Notes: generated from the sequence alone by a model not told the origin. Shown: positions 35,301-45,453, counted from the first letter of the stretch. The stretch is DNA of 64,000 bases from CAIWHR01 sp963726765 (GCA_963726765.1 CAVSDH010000004.1:186001-250000), one strand, 5' to 3'. Made by a program: numbers and translations.

Positions 35301-36785
35301 TCATTCGTTTCGCGCCGGCGCGGGGGTCGCGTCGGCCGCCCGTGCGCTACCCTCGGGGATGCGCAGCATGCGAATGCCGGCAAAGGCAAAGGCGATCGCG
35401 AGGAGCGGGCTCGCGAAATTGAACACCGCGTAGGGAAGATAGCTGAACGTGGCGACGCCGAGCGTCGCCGCCATGTAGGCGCCGCAGCTGTTCCACGGAA
35501 TGATCGCGCCCGTGGGCGTTGCCGCCGACCCGACCGAGCGCGACAGCACGACGGGATCGAATCCGCGCCGGCCGAAGGCGTTCTTGAACATGCGCCCCGG
35601 AAGCACGATCGCGATGTACTGGTCGGCGGTGACGACGTTGGTCGCGAAGATCGCGCCGACGAGCGCGGAAACGAGCGCGCCGGCGGACTTCGCCTTGTCG
35701 ATGACCGGCGTGATCAGTCGATCGAGGACGCCCGCCTTCTCGACGACGCCGCCAAACGCGAGCGCCGTGACGATGAGCCAGATCGTGTTCAGCATGCTCG
35801 CCATGCCGCCGCGCGAGACGAGCGCGTCGATGGTCGCGTAGCCGGTCCGCGACACGTAACCGTCGGCGAGCGCGAGCCACACGCCCTTGAGCGTCGCGAG
35901 CCATGCGGGGAGGTGCCTTCCCGCTTCGGCGTAGGCGATCACACGCTCCGGTGCCACTACGACGGCGAGCACTCCGCCCGCGAGCGCGCCGATGAAGATC
36001 GCAGTGAACGGCGGAATCTTGAACAGCGCGAGGCCGACGACGATCACGAGCGGGATGAACAGGACCGGCGAAATGTGGAATGCGCCGCTCAGCTCCGCCA
36101 TGCTTCCCGTGGCATCAAAATCGCCGGGCCGGCCGAGCGCCCAGAACACGCCGAGTGCGATCAGCAGCGCGAGCCCCGACGTCAGGACCGTCTCGCGCAC
36201 GTGCTTGTAGAGGTCGACGCCCGCGGCCGCGGCGGCCAGATTGGCCGAATCCGACAACGGCGAGGTCGTGTCGCCGAAATAGGCGCCGGAAATCACGGCG
36301 GCGGCGGAGATTGCCGGATTGAGATCCATCTCCATGGCGATTCCCATGAGGCCGATCCCGATCGTGCCGACGACGGTCCACGAGCTGCCGATGCTGGCGC
36401 TGACCACGGCGCAAATCAGGACCGTGGTCACGTAGAAGTAATTCGGGTTGAGCAGCTTGAGGCCGTAGTAGACCATCGCCACGAGCGTGCCGCTCATCGC
36501 CCACGTGCCGATCAGCGCGCCGACGGCAAGCAGGATGAAGATTGCCCCGATCCCCGAGCCGACGCTGGTGACCGCGGCGTCGCGCAGCGCGTCGAGAGTG
36601 TGGCCGCGCCGCCAGCCGATGAAGACGGCGATCATCGCGCCGACCGTGAGGGCGACCTGATTCGGTCCGGCCGCGCCCGCATCTCCGAACAGGAAATAGG
36701 ACAATCCGACCAGCACGATCAGGCTGGCGACCGGAATGATCGCTTCCGTCAGCGTGAGCGGCTGGGGCGTTGCGGGCCTTTTCAC
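35301..36785 (-). CDS. nhaC: Na+/H+ antiporter NhaC
   Basis: A 494-residue NhaC-family antiporter with 12-13 helices. Family signatures include ASIGSSWTVVGTIGIGLMGIA, the ion-binding GAYFGDTTSPLSDSANLAAAAAG and SAATPTGAIIPWNSCGAYMA. It expels Na+ in exchange for H+ and supports pH control. It follows arcA by 66 bases on the same strand, which places it in a possible arcD-arcA-nhaC transcript, a sensible link between ammonia release from arginine and proton balance. The stop is 47 bases upstream of the efflux adaptor start. Confidence 0.9.
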   Translation of the reverse strand: MKRPATPQPLTLTEAIIPVASLIVLVGLSYFLFGDAGAAGPNQVALTVGAMIAVFIGWRRGHTLDALRDAAVTSVGSGIGAIFILLAVGALIGTWAMSGTLVAMVYYGLKLLNPNYFYVTTVLICAVVSASIGSSWTVVGTIGIGLMGIAMEMDLNPAISAAAVISGAYFGDTTSPLSDSANLAAAAAGVDLYKHVRETVLTSGLALLIALGVFWALGRPGDFDATGSMAELSGAFHISPVLFIPLVIVVGLALFKIPPFTAIFIGALAGGVLAVVVAPERVIAYAEAGRHLPAWLATLKGVWLALADGYVSRTGYATIDALVSRGGMASMLNTIWLIVTALAFGGVVEKAGVLDRLITPVIDKAKSAGALVSALVGAIFATNVVTADQYIAIVLPGRMFKNAFGRRGFDPVVLSRSVGSAATPTGAIIPWNSCGAYMAATLGVATFSYLPYAVFNFASPLLAIAFAFAGIRMLRIPEGSARAADATPAPARNE

Positions 36786-36851
36786 GCGCGTTCGACCTTT
36801 CCTCTGCCGTTGGCCGTTTTCGGGCTGCGGGCAGCCTGGTACCGAGCGGGT

Positions 36852-38106
36852 CTAATAGTCGACCGCGTCCCGGACGATCGGGCACGTCATGCAGTGCCCG
36901 CCGCCGCGGCCGCGACCCAGCTCGGCGCCGACGATCGTGATGACTTCGATGCCTTCCTTGCGCAGCAGCGTGTTGGTGTACGTGTTGCGGTCATAGGCAT
37001 AGACCACGCCCGGCGACGCGCAGACGAGGTTCGCGCCGCTGTCCCATTGCGTCCGCTCGCGCTGGTAGTCGCTGCCGCCGGCTTCGACCACACGCAGTTT
37101 CTTCAGGCCCAGCGCCTCCTCGACCACCTTGACGAACGGTTTCTTCTCGTTGTGAAGCTCGACGCCACTCGGATGGTTGCTCGGGCGATAGGAGAAGGTC
37201 GTGGTCTTCGCGAGGAAGTCCGGCGCGAGCAGCACGCAGTCGCGATCCGCGAACGTGAACACGGTGTCGAGGTGCATTGCCGCGCGAATCTTCGGCATCG
37301 CCGCCACGATGACGCGCTCGGCCGCCTTCTTCTTGAACAGCGTGGCGGCGAGCTGGCTGATCGCCTGACGCGAGGTGCGCTCGCTCATCCCGATCAGTAC
37401 GTTGCCCTTGCCGATCGGCATCACGTCGCCGCCTTCCAGCGTGGCGAGGCCGTGGTCCTGGGTCGGGTCGCCCCACCAGACGTTGACCTTGCCCGCAAAG
37501 TCGGGATGGAACTTGTAGATGGCGGTGGTAAGGATCGTCTCCTCGTGCCGCGCCGGCCAATACAACGGGTTGAGCGTCACGCCACCGTAGATCCAGCACG
37601 TCGTGTCGCGCGTGTACAGCGTATTCGGCAGCGGCGGCAGCAGGTATTCGGTGGCCCCCGCGGCCTCCTTGACGACCTTGAGCGCCGCGCCGCCATGCGC
37701 TTCGGGAAAGTCGTGCGTCGACAGACCGCCGATCAGCGTTTCGGCGAGCTTGCGGTTGTCGAGTCCCTCGAGATAGCTGCGCAGCTCGTCGATGAATCCC
37801 AATCCCACCTGATTCGGGACGACCTGGTTGTCGAGGATCCACTTCTTGCCCTTGCGGTACGGCTACGGTCTCCGCCAGCAGGTTGTGCATCTCGAGCACT
37901 TCGACGCCCCGGTCGCGCATCTTGGTGATGAAGTCGAAGTGGTCGCGCTTCGCGTTCTCGACCCACAGGACGTCGTCGAACAGCAGCTGGTCGCAGTTCG
38001 ACGGGGTGAGGCGCGAATGGGCCACGCCCGGCGCACAGACCATGACCTTGCGCAACTGGCCCACTTCCGAATGCACACCGAATTTCACTTCGCTCTTGCT
38101 TGCCAT
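36852..38106 (-). pseudogene. arcA: Arginine deiminase, frame broken once as sequenced
   Basis: Converts arginine to citrulline and ammonia, the first step of the arginine deiminase pathway. The N-terminal part reads FGVHSEVGQLRKVMVCAPG; after a one-base insertion near 37860 the frame continues TVAYRKGKKWILDNQV and onward. Catalytic pieces are the arginine-binding LPNTLYTRDTTCWIYGGVT, EGGDVMPIGKG, HLDTVFTFAD and the nucleophile cysteine in GGGHCMTCP near the C-terminus. Corrected length is about 418 residues. arcB and arcC are not in the window. It starts 18 bases after arcD. Confidence 0.88.
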
Positions 38107-38124
38107 GTTGATGAACTCCGTCGA

Positions 38125-39531
38125 TTAGATGGCGATGGAACCGGTCGCCAGACCGTAGACGCCGTAGATGGCCGCGACCACGATGATGCCGAAGACGATC
38201 CAATCGGAGGTCTTGTCGAACACGGCCAGTCCCTGCTCGCGCCGCGCGATGTAGTACAGCACCGTGCCCGGAGCGAACAGGATGCCCGCGAGCAGGATGT
38301 ACTTGAGCCCGCCGGCATAGATCATGAACAGCGTGTAGAGAACCGCGAGACCCGCCAGGATCAGGTCGCGCTGCCGCTCCCCGGGACGCACCTCGTAGCT
38401 TTCGCCGCGCTGAGCGATCATCAGTCCGTAGGCGGCGACGAACAGGTACGGGATCAGCGTGGTCGCGCTGGTCAGGTTCAGCATCAGCGAAAACGCGTCG
38501 CGCGACCAGTAGGTCGTGATCACGATGACCTGGATGATGACGCTGGTCGACCACATGGCCACCACGGACACGTTGTTCTTGTTGACCCGGGCGAAGGCCT
38601 TCGGCATGTCCTTCGACTTGCCCGCGGCGAACATCACTTCGGCGCAGATCAGCGCCCAGGCAAGGTAGGCCCCCAGCACGGACACCAGCAGTCCGACGCT
38701 GACGAACACCGCACCCCAGTGACCGACCACCGACTCGAGCACGCCGGCCATCGACGGCTGGCGCATGCCCGCGATGTCGGCGCGCTGCAGCACCGCAGTA
38801 GGGCAGCAGCGTCACCAGAACCATGAGGCAGGTCACGCCGATGAAGCCGACGATGGTGGCCCAGCCGACGTCCTTGCGCTCCTTCGCAAACCGCGAATAG
38901 ACGCTTGCGCCTTCGATGCCGATGAAGACGAACACGGTGACCAGCATCGTCGCCTTGACCTGCTCGAACAGCCCCGTCGTCAGGTCGCCGCCGTACATGT
39001 TGAAGCGGAACAGGTCCATCTTGAAGGCGAAGAACAGGAGCACGAGGAACACCATGATCGGGATGACCTTGGCCACCGTGACGATGCTGTTGATGAATGC
39101 GGCTTGCTGGACGCCGCGCAGGATCAGGAAGTGGAACAGCCAGATGCCGACCGAGGCGACAGCGATGGCCACGACCGTGTTGCCGTCGCCGAAGATCGGA
39201 AAGAACGCGCCCAGCGTCGACTTGATCAGCACCCAGTACGACACGTTGCCGATGCAGCTGCCGATCCAGTAGCCGAAGGCGGAGATGAAGCCCGGGTAGT
39301 CGCCAAAGCCGGCCGTGGCATAGGCGATATACGCCCGCATCGATCTCCGGCTTGCGCTCGGCCAGCGCCTGGAACACACGCGCCAGCATGTACATGCCGG
39401 TCCCGGCAATGAGCCAGGCGATGACGGCGCCCAGAGGGACCGGTGGCATTCGCGAACGTCCGCGGCAGCGAGAAGATGCCTGCGCCCACCATGCCGCCGA
39501 CCACCATCGCAGTCAGCTGCGTCCGTGTCAT
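38125..39531 (-). pseudogene. arcD: Arginine/ornithine antiporter ArcD, frame broken about three times
   Basis: An APC-family antiporter of about 468 residues that imports arginine in exchange for ornithine for the adjacent ArcA. TM1 reads TAMVVGGMVGAGIFSLP and later helices include WIGSCIGNVSYWVLIKSTLGAF and KATMLVTVFVFIGIEGASVYSRF. Frame breaks fall near 39440, 39335 and 38798 (extra T in TAC-T-GCGGTG). The start is ATG 39531; a TDQK-containing extension upstream in another frame suggests the true start may be slightly earlier. A second, similar permease lies at 20.5-21.9 kb. Confidence 0.82.
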
Positions 39532-39874
39532 CTTCTGGTCAGTCGATCCATGATTTCCCCCGTGCGTTGTCAGTTATTGTTTTGCAGCTTTGTGACGGCG
39601 CTACGGCGCAGCGATTGCAAACTTGCCAGGCTCACCATTGGCGGGGGCGCACCAGAGACGTCGATCGTACAAACTTTGTGCTCCGGCGCAACCAACGATG
39701 ACGCCGAATTGTTATTCGCCTGCGGATCTCGGGATTCGCCGCATCAATTCGCTTTAGATTCGAAAGGATATGTGATTGAAATATCCTGCAACAACTTGCA
39801 AGGCTTGCGCGCGCCGACGTCGCGGGATTACTCTTAACGAGTCCGGCACATTTTGCCGTGGAGGGAGAGCGCAA
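39532..39874. other. Divergent control region between arcD and ureA
   Basis: 343 bases with a lower GC content than the flanks and no credible gene. It must hold promoters for both the arginine deiminase and urease operons. The clearest element is a dyad at 39765-39787. I see no convincing sigma54 site (TGGC-N8-TTGC) and no full FNR box, so regulation of the two operons remains open. Confidence 0.5.
39765..39787 (+). promoter_or_regulatory. Perfect 7-bp dyad upstream of ureA, candidate operator
   Basis: AGGATAT and ATATCCT are separated by nine bases, a 23-bp inverted repeat about 90 bases before the ureA start. The spacing suits a dimeric regulator. I cannot name the protein. Confidence 0.35.
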
Positions 39875-40177
39875 ATGCAACTGACTCCGCGGGAATTCGA
39901 CAAGCTCCTCATCTACATGATGGCCGACGTGGCGCTGAAGCGCAAAGCGAAGGGCATCAAGCTCAATTACCCCGAGGCTGTAGCAGTCATATCGGCCAGC
40001 GCGCTCGACGGCGCACGCGAAGGGAAACCGATCGAGGAGGTCACCAAGGAAGCGCGAACCGCGCTCACCAAGGCCGACGTGATGGACGGCGTCGCCGACC
40101 TGATCCCGATCGTGCAGGTCGAGGCCGTGTTCACCGACGGCAGCCGTCTGGTGACCGTGCACACGCCGATCCAGTAG
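39875..40177 (+). CDS. ureA: Urease subunit gamma
   Basis: A 100-residue gamma subunit of the standard bacterial three-subunit urease. It begins MQLTPREFDKLLIYM and contains GIKLNYPEAVAVIS, a conserved segment of the family. GGAGGGAGAG provides a strong ribosome-binding site, and ATG 39875 fixes the canonical start. First gene of ureABCEFGD. Confidence 0.95.
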   Translation: MQLTPREFDKLLIYMMADVALKRKAKGIKLNYPEAVAVISASALDGAREGKPIEEVTKEARTALTKADVMDGVADLIPIVQVEAVFTDGSRLVTVHTPIQ

Positions 40178-40199
40178 CCCGAATCCAGGGAGCACTGCC

Positions 40200-40640
40200 A
40201 TGGCCGGAGTAAAAGCGGGACCCTCGATCGCCGCCGACGTGGACCCGGCGACCGCGAAGGTGGCGATCGGCGGCTATGTCTGCCATCCGGCGCCGATCAG
40301 GTTTCATGAAAAACTGCAGGTGACGACGCTCAAGGTTCGCAATACGGGCGACCGGCCGGTGCAGGTCGGCTCGCATTTCCATTTTTTCGAAGTCAACCGC
40401 GCGCTGGAGTTCGACCGCGCCGCGGCATTCGGCCGGCACCTCAACATTCCCGCGTCGACGGCGCTGCGTTTCGAGCCCGGCGACGAGCGTGAAGTGAATC
40501 TCGTGCCCTACGGCGGAAAGCAGGCGGTCTACGGGTTCAACAACCTGGTCGACGGCCCCACCGGCGGCAAAGCCGGAGCCGAGCGGAAGGTCAAGGCCGT
40601 GGCACTCGCGGCAAAGCGCGGCTTCCGCTCGAGCAAGTGA
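40200..40640 (+). CDS. ureB: Urease subunit beta (extended)
   Basis: A 146-residue beta subunit; most are 100-120 residues. The core has RNTGDRPVQVGSHFHFFEVNRALEFDR and RFEPGDEREVNLVPYGG, both typical. The extra length is in a 20-residue N-terminus and a basic C-terminal tail. It begins 22 bases after ureA, and its stop region overlaps a possible GTG start of ureC, but the true ureC start is further on. Confidence 0.92.
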   Translation: MAGVKAGPSIAADVDPATAKVAIGGYVCHPAPIRFHEKLQVTTLKVRNTGDRPVQVGSHFHFFEVNRALEFDRAAAFGRHLNIPASTALRFEPGDEREVNLVPYGGKQAVYGFNNLVDGPTGGKAGAERKVKAVALAAKRGFRSSK

Positions 40641-40690
40641 CGAGCGGGCGACGACGCGCTCCGCTTTCCGAAACCGACAGGATCCTGCAC

Positions 40691-42409
40691 ATGGCCACCC
40701 TTTCGCGCAACGAATACGTCGGGCTGTTCGGGCCCACGACGGGCGACCGAATCCGCCTTGGCGACACGGGCCTCTTCGTCGAGATCGAGCGCGACCTGCG
40801 CGGCGCGTACGGCGACGAGATCGTCTTCGGCGGCGGCAAGAGCCTGCGCGAGGGCATGGGCATGGACAACCAGCGCACGCACGCCGGCACGCCCGATCTC
40901 GTCATCACCAACGTGACGATCATCGACGCCGTGCTGGGCGTGGTCAAGGCCGACGTCGGCATTCGCGGAGGGCGCGTCTGCGCGATCGGCAAGGCCGGCA
41001 ATCCGCAGACGATGGACGGCATCACGCCGGGCCTCGAGGTCGGCCTCGCCACCGACGCCATCTCGGGCGCGCATCTCATCATGACCGCAGCCGGCATCGA
41101 TACGCACATCCATTTCATTTCGCCGCAGCAGGCGTACGCGGCGCTCTCCAACGGAACCACCACGCTGATCGGCGGCGGCACGGGCCCCTCGGACGGCTCG
41201 AACGCCACGACGGTCACACCGGGTCCGGGCAACATTGCGAACATGCTGCGCGCGTTCGACGGCTGGCCGGTCAACGTCGGCATCCTCGCGAAGGGTCATG
41301 GGCACGGCAAAGCCGCGCTGGTCGAGCAGATCGAGGCCGGCGCCGTCGGGTTCAAGTGTCACGAGGACTGGGGCACGACGCCGGCGGTGCTCCGCTCGGC
41401 GCTCACGGTCGCGGACCAGATGGACGTCCAGGTGTGCATGCACACCGACACGCTGAACGAGTCCGGCTTCGTCGAGGACACGATCGACGCGTTCGAGGGG
41501 CGCACCATCCACTCTTTCCACACGGAGGGCTCCGGCGGCGGCCACGCGCCGGACATCATCAAGGTGTCCGGCCTGCCCAATGTGCTGCCCGCGTCGACGA
41601 ACCCGACCCTCCCCTACGGCATCAATTCGCAGGCCGAGCTCTACGACATGATCATGGTCTGCCACCACCTGAGTCCGGACATTCCTTCGGACGTGTCGTT
41701 CACCGAAAGCCGGATCCGCGCCGAGACCATCGCCGCGGAGAACGTGCTGCACGACATGGGCGTGATCTCGATCTTCTCGAGCGATTCGCAGGCGATGGGA
41801 CGCATCGGCGAGTGCTGGTTGCGCACGATCCAGACGGCCGACGCGATGAAGACGGGACGCGGCAAGCTGCCGGAGGACGCCAAGGGAAACGACAATTTCC
41901 GGGTGCTGCGCTATGTCGCCAAGATCACGATCAACCCCGCGATCGCGCACGGGATCTCGCACGTGCTGGGTTCCGTGGAAGTCGGCAAGATCGCCGACCT
42001 CGTGCTGTGGGAGCCCGCGTTCTTCGGCGCCAAGCCCAAGATCGTGCTCAAGAACGGCATCATCAACTGGGCGGTGATGGGCGACCCGAATGCTTCGCTG
42101 CCCACTCCCCAGCCGACCTACTACCGGCCGATGTTCGGCAGCTACGGGCAGCTGCTGCCCGCCACGTGCGTGACCTTCGTGTCGGGAGCCGCGAAGGCAG
42201 CCGGTGTCGGCGAACGGCTCGGCCTGCAGAGGGAGACGGTTGCCGTCAAGAACACGCGAAAGATCGGCAAGCGCGACATGGTGCGAAACTCCGGAACACC
42301 CAGGATCGAGGTCTCGCCCGAAACCTTTGCGGTCACCGTGGATGGCGTGCATGCGACCGTGCCGCCGCTGAAGACGATCTCCCTCAACCAGAAATATTTT
42401 TTCAGCTGA
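40691..42409 (+). CDS. ureC: Urease subunit alpha (catalytic)
   Basis: A 572-residue catalytic subunit that hydrolyses urea to ammonia and carbamate with a dinickel centre. Nickel-site residues are visible: HIHFISPQQ, the carbamylated lysine K222 in GFKCHEDWG, and the flap MVCHHLSPD containing the catalytic histidine. ATG at 40691 gives the standard length and start MATLSRNEYVGLFGPTTGDR; an upstream GTG at 40637 would add 18 unsupported residues. The C-terminus ends in the family pattern LNQKYFFS. Confidence 0.96.
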   Translation: MATLSRNEYVGLFGPTTGDRIRLGDTGLFVEIERDLRGAYGDEIVFGGGKSLREGMGMDNQRTHAGTPDLVITNVTIIDAVLGVVKADVGIRGGRVCAIGKAGNPQTMDGITPGLEVGLATDAISGAHLIMTAAGIDTHIHFISPQQAYAALSNGTTTLIGGGTGPSDGSNATTVTPGPGNIANMLRAFDGWPVNVGILAKGHGHGKAALVEQIEAGAVGFKCHEDWGTTPAVLRSALTVADQMDVQVCMHTDTLNESGFVEDTIDAFEGRTIHSFHTEGSGGGHAPDIIKVSGLPNVLPASTNPTLPYGINSQAELYDMIMVCHHLSPDIPSDVSFTESRIRAETIAAENVLHDMGVISIFSSDSQAMGRIGECWLRTIQTADAMKTGRGKLPEDAKGNDNFRVLRYVAKITINPAIAHGISHVLGSVEVGKIADLVLWEPAFFGAKPKIVLKNGIINWAVMGDPNASLPTPQPTYYRPMFGSYGQLLPATCVTFVSGAAKAAGVGERLGLQRETVAVKNTRKIGKRDMVRNSGTPRIEVSPETFAVTVDGVHATVPPLKTISLNQKYFFS

Positions 42410-42419
42410 CAGGCGCGGC

Positions 42420-43073
42420 TTGCTCCTGATCGAAAAAATCCTGGGCAACGTGAACGATCCGGCGTGGGCGGCGCGCGTGGCCGCGGGAAGCGTCGAGACG
42501 CTTGCGCTCGACCACTGGGAAGCGCAGAAGAACCGCTTTCGCAAGAAAACCGCGAGCGGCATGGAGGTGGCGGTGTCGCTCGACCGCGGCGCATTCCTGC
42601 GCGACGGCGATGTGCTCATGTGGGACGCGGCGGCCGCGCGCGGCGTGGTTGCGCAAATCAGCCTGCGCGACGTGATGATCGTCCACCTGGACGAACTCGC
42701 GGGACAAACGCCGGAAATCGCGATGCGCACCTGCGTCGAGCTGGGTCACGCGCTCGGAAACCAGCACTGGCCGGCGCTCGTCAAGGGAACACGCGTGTTC
42801 GTGCCGCTGACCGTGGATCGCAAGGTCATGGCGTCGGTCATGAATACCCATCGTTTCGAAGGCATCCGCTACCAATTCGCGCCCGGCGAGGACATCGTTC
42901 CTTACCTCGCCCCGCACGAGTCGCGGCGGCTGTTCGGCGGCGCCGAGGGCCCCGTGCACACGCACACGCACGACCGCTATGTCGCGATCGATGCCGAGAC
43001 CGGCCAAGCGTTCGGCCGACCGCCCGTGCGTGCGCACGTCCATCCGCACTCCGAACCCGAAAACACCAAATGA
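42420..43073 (+). CDS. ureE: Urease accessory protein UreE (nickel metallochaperone)
   Basis: A 217-residue UreE, which delivers nickel to the urease apo-enzyme. The start is TTG (LLLIEKILGN matches other UreE starts), 10 bases after ureC. The peptide-binding N-domain has NRFRKKTASGMEVAVSLDR, and the metal-binding C-domain has MRTCVELGHALGNQHW. The C-terminal tail holds scattered histidines (THTHTHDRY and AHVHPHSE) rather than a poly-His run. The stop overlaps the ureF start. Confidence 0.9.
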   Translation: MLLIEKILGNVNDPAWAARVAAGSVETLALDHWEAQKNRFRKKTASGMEVAVSLDRGAFLRDGDVLMWDAAAARGVVAQISLRDVMIVHLDELAGQTPEIAMRTCVELGHALGNQHWPALVKGTRVFVPLTVDRKVMASVMNTHRFEGIRYQFAPGEDIVPYLAPHESRRLFGGAEGPVHTHTHDRYVAIDAETGQAFGRPPVRAHVHPHSEPENTK

Positions 43074-43789
43074 GGGGTGGCGCTGACGGCGCGGCTCCGC
43101 CCGTCGACGCGACGCGCCTCGCGCGGATGCTGCAGTTCGGCGATTCGGTGTTTCCGATCGGCGGCTTTTCGTTCTCCGGCGGGCTCGAGTCCGCCATTCA
43201 GAAGGGCGTCGTCACCGACACCGCCACCCTCCTGTCCTTTGCACGGACCGCGATCGAGCAGGCGAATCGCGGAGACGGCATCGGGCTCGTCTGCGCGCAC
43301 CGCGCTGCCGTCGATGGCGACGAAGACGAGCTCGTGCGGATCGATCAGCGGCTATTCGCGCGAAAGCTCTCGAGCGAGATGCGGACGATGTCCGTGCGCA
43401 TGGGCAAGAAGTTCACCGAAATGGGCGCGCGTGTGGTTGCTTCGCCGCTGCTGGTCGCGTGGCGCGAGCGGGTGGACGCCGGTTCGACACCGGGCTGTTA
43501 CCCCGTGGCGCTGGCGGTCAATTTCGCCGCGCAGGGACTGTCCTCGCGCGACGCGTTCGTCGTGCACCAGTACGGCGTCGGCGCCACGGTGCTGGGCGCG
43601 GCGCTGCGCCTGATGCGGGTGAGCCATCTGGACACGCAGCAGATGCTCTATGCGCTCAATGCGGATGCGGAAGGGTCCTACGAGTGCGCCGCGGCGGCGA
43701 GCCTCGCCGACATGGCGGGGTTCGCGCCGCTCGCGGAGATCCTGGCGGCCGCCCACGTCAAGGCGCACGTGCGCCTGTTCATGAACTAG
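43070..43789 (+). CDS. ureF: Urease accessory protein UreF
   Basis: A 239-residue helical accessory protein, part of the UreDFG apo-urease activation complex that gates UreG GTPase activity. Typical segments are LLQFGDSVFPIGGFSFSGGLE-like at residues 20-40 and VVHQYGVGATVLGAALRLMRVSH. The ATG overlaps the ureE stop (ATGA), supporting this start. Confidence 0.92.
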   Translation: MRGGADGAAPPVDATRLARMLQFGDSVFPIGGFSFSGGLESAIQKGVVTDTATLLSFARTAIEQANRGDGIGLVCAHRAAVDGDEDELVRIDQRLFARKLSSEMRTMSVRMGKKFTEMGARVVASPLLVAWRERVDAGSTPGCYPVALAVNFAAQGLSSRDAFVVHQYGVGATVLGAALRLMRVSHLDTQQMLYALNADAEGSYECAAAASLADMAGFAPLAEILAAAHVKAHVRLFMN

Positions 43790-43814
43790 ATACGCCTGCC
43801 CGGAGAAACGTGAC

Positions 43815-44459
43815 GTGCGAAAGAAAGTGACACGCATTGGAGTGGGCGGCCCGGTCGGGTCCGGCAAGACCGCGATCGTCGAGGCCATCACGCCACGGCT
43901 GCTCGAAATCGGAATCAAGGTGCTCATCATCACCAACGACGTGGTGACGACCGAGGATGCGAAGCACGTCCAGCGCACGCTCAAGGGCATTCTGCTCGAG
44001 GAGCGCATCCTCGGTGTCGAGACGGGCGCATGCCCGCACACGGCGGTGCGCGAGGACCCCAGCATGAACCTGGCGGCTGTCGAGGACATGGAGGCGCGCT
44101 TTCCCGATGGGGACGTCGTGCTGATCGAAAGCGGTGGCGACAACCTCACGCTGACGTTCTCGCCGGCGCTGGTCGATTTCTTCATCTACGTGATCGACGT
44201 CGCCGCCGGCGACAAGATTCCGCGCAAGAACGGGCCCGGCATCACGCAGTCGGACATCCTCGTCATCAACAAGACCGACCTCGCGCCCTATGTCGGCGCG
44301 AGCCTCGAGGTGATGGCGACCGATTCGAAGCTGATGCGGGGCGACAAGCCGTTCCTGTTCACCAACTGCCGAACGGGCGAGGGCATTCCGGCGCTGGTCG
44401 ATCTCATCGTCGACGACTTGCTGTTCGATCTCAGGCTGCCGACGAGGCAGCCTGCCTGA
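43815..44459 (+). CDS. ureG: Urease accessory GTPase UreG
   Basis: A 214-residue SIMIBI-class GTPase that powers nickel insertion. P-loop GGPVGSGKT at residues 11-19, TNDVVTTEDAKHVQ, the metal site CPHT in GACPHTAVREDPS and NKTDLAP for guanine specificity. GTG start at 43815, 25 bases after ureF. The stop shares a base with the ureD ATG. Confidence 0.95.
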   Translation: MRKKVTRIGVGGPVGSGKTAIVEAITPRLLEIGIKVLIITNDVVTTEDAKHVQRTLKGILLEERILGVETGACPHTAVREDPSMNLAAVEDMEARFPDGDVVLIESGGDNLTLTFSPALVDFFIYVIDVAAGDKIPRKNGPGITQSDILVINKTDLAPYVGASLEVMATDSKLMRGDKPFLFTNCRTGEGIPALVDLIVDDLLFDLRLPTRQPA

Positions 44460-45420
44460 TGGGCGCTTTCCGGGAGGCGGCGTTGGTCGCCGCGGTCGTT
44501 CCCGGCGGCCTGCCGGGTCCGTTCCTTGCGGAATTTGCCGAGTACCAGGACGAGCCGCCGCAGATGAGGAGCGGCGCACCGGGCAAGTCCGGGTACCTGC
44601 GCCTCGGATTCGAACGCCGCGACGAACGCACGATCCTGGCCGACCTCGAGTCGCGTACGCCGTTTCTCGCGCAGCGCCCCCTCCATTGCGACGACGCGCT
44701 GCCGGACATGGCGTGGCTGTTCACGATCACCACCGCGGGCTGCGTGCTGCAGGGCGACGGCTGGCTCTGGATATCGCGCTCGGACCTGGCGCACGAGCGC
44801 ACGTCACGACCCAGTCCGCGACCAAGATTCACGCGATGGACGCCAATTACGCGTCGCAGGTTCAGAGCATCACGCTCGACGACGGTGCCTACCTCGAATT
44901 TCTGCCGGAACCGCTGATACCCCACCGCAAGTCGCGGTTCGCGAGCGAGACGCGAATCGCGATCGCGCCGACCGCCTCGCTGCTCTGCTCGGAAATCGTC
45001 CAGCCCGGCCGCAAGCACCACCATCCGGACGAGTGCTTCGGCGCCACGGTGCTGTCGCTTGCAACCACGGCCACGCGTGCCGGCGGGTCCGCGCTGTTCG
45101 CCGAGAAATTGCTGATCGAGCCGGCGCGGAACCCGATGCGGCAGACGGGCGTGATGGATGGTTTCGAGGTGTTCGGCAACGTCATCGTCTGCGCGCCGAC
45201 GGACGTTGCCGCCCGCATCCACGACAGGTTGGACGCCGATGTCGACCTCGCACGGGGCCTGGCATTCGGTGCCTGCCGCCTGCCCAACGATGCCGGCCTC
45301 GTCTACAAGATCCTCGGCCGTGAAACCGCGCAGGTAAAGGCCAAGGTGCGCGAGTTCTGGGGAGTGGCGCGCAGGGAAATCACCGGCGCCGACATTCCGC
45401 CGCCCTTCTTCTGGCGATAG
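44459..45420 (+). pseudogene. ureD: Urease accessory protein UreD, frame broken once as sequenced
   Basis: UreD, the scaffold that binds apo-urease and UreF. The N-terminal part (SGYLRLGFERRDERTILADLESRTPFLAQRPLHCD and TAGCVLQGD) lies in one frame. After about 44765 the expected continuation (RLALDIALGPGARAHVTTQSATKI, then LEFLPEPLIPHRKSRF and the ending DIPPPFFWR) is in another, consistent with one missing base. Corrected length is about 320 residues. Position is unusual: last in ureABCEFGD, where ureD commonly leads the operon in proteobacteria. Confidence 0.9.
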
Positions 45421-45453
45421 CGGCGCCGGCGTCCTCATCCACGGAGGCATTCC

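Noticed and set aside
39532..39874. Sigma54 or FNR control of ureA or arcD
   Set aside because: I could not find a convincing -24/-12 pair or a full FNR dyad in this gap.
40637..40690. Upstream GTG start for ureC
   Set aside because: It adds 18 residues without family support; ATG 40691 gives the standard 572-residue urease alpha subunit.
40529..42730. Long minus-strand frame antisense to ureC
   Set aside because: ureC on the plus strand is unmistakable; the antisense product is arginine/histidine-rich without motifs.
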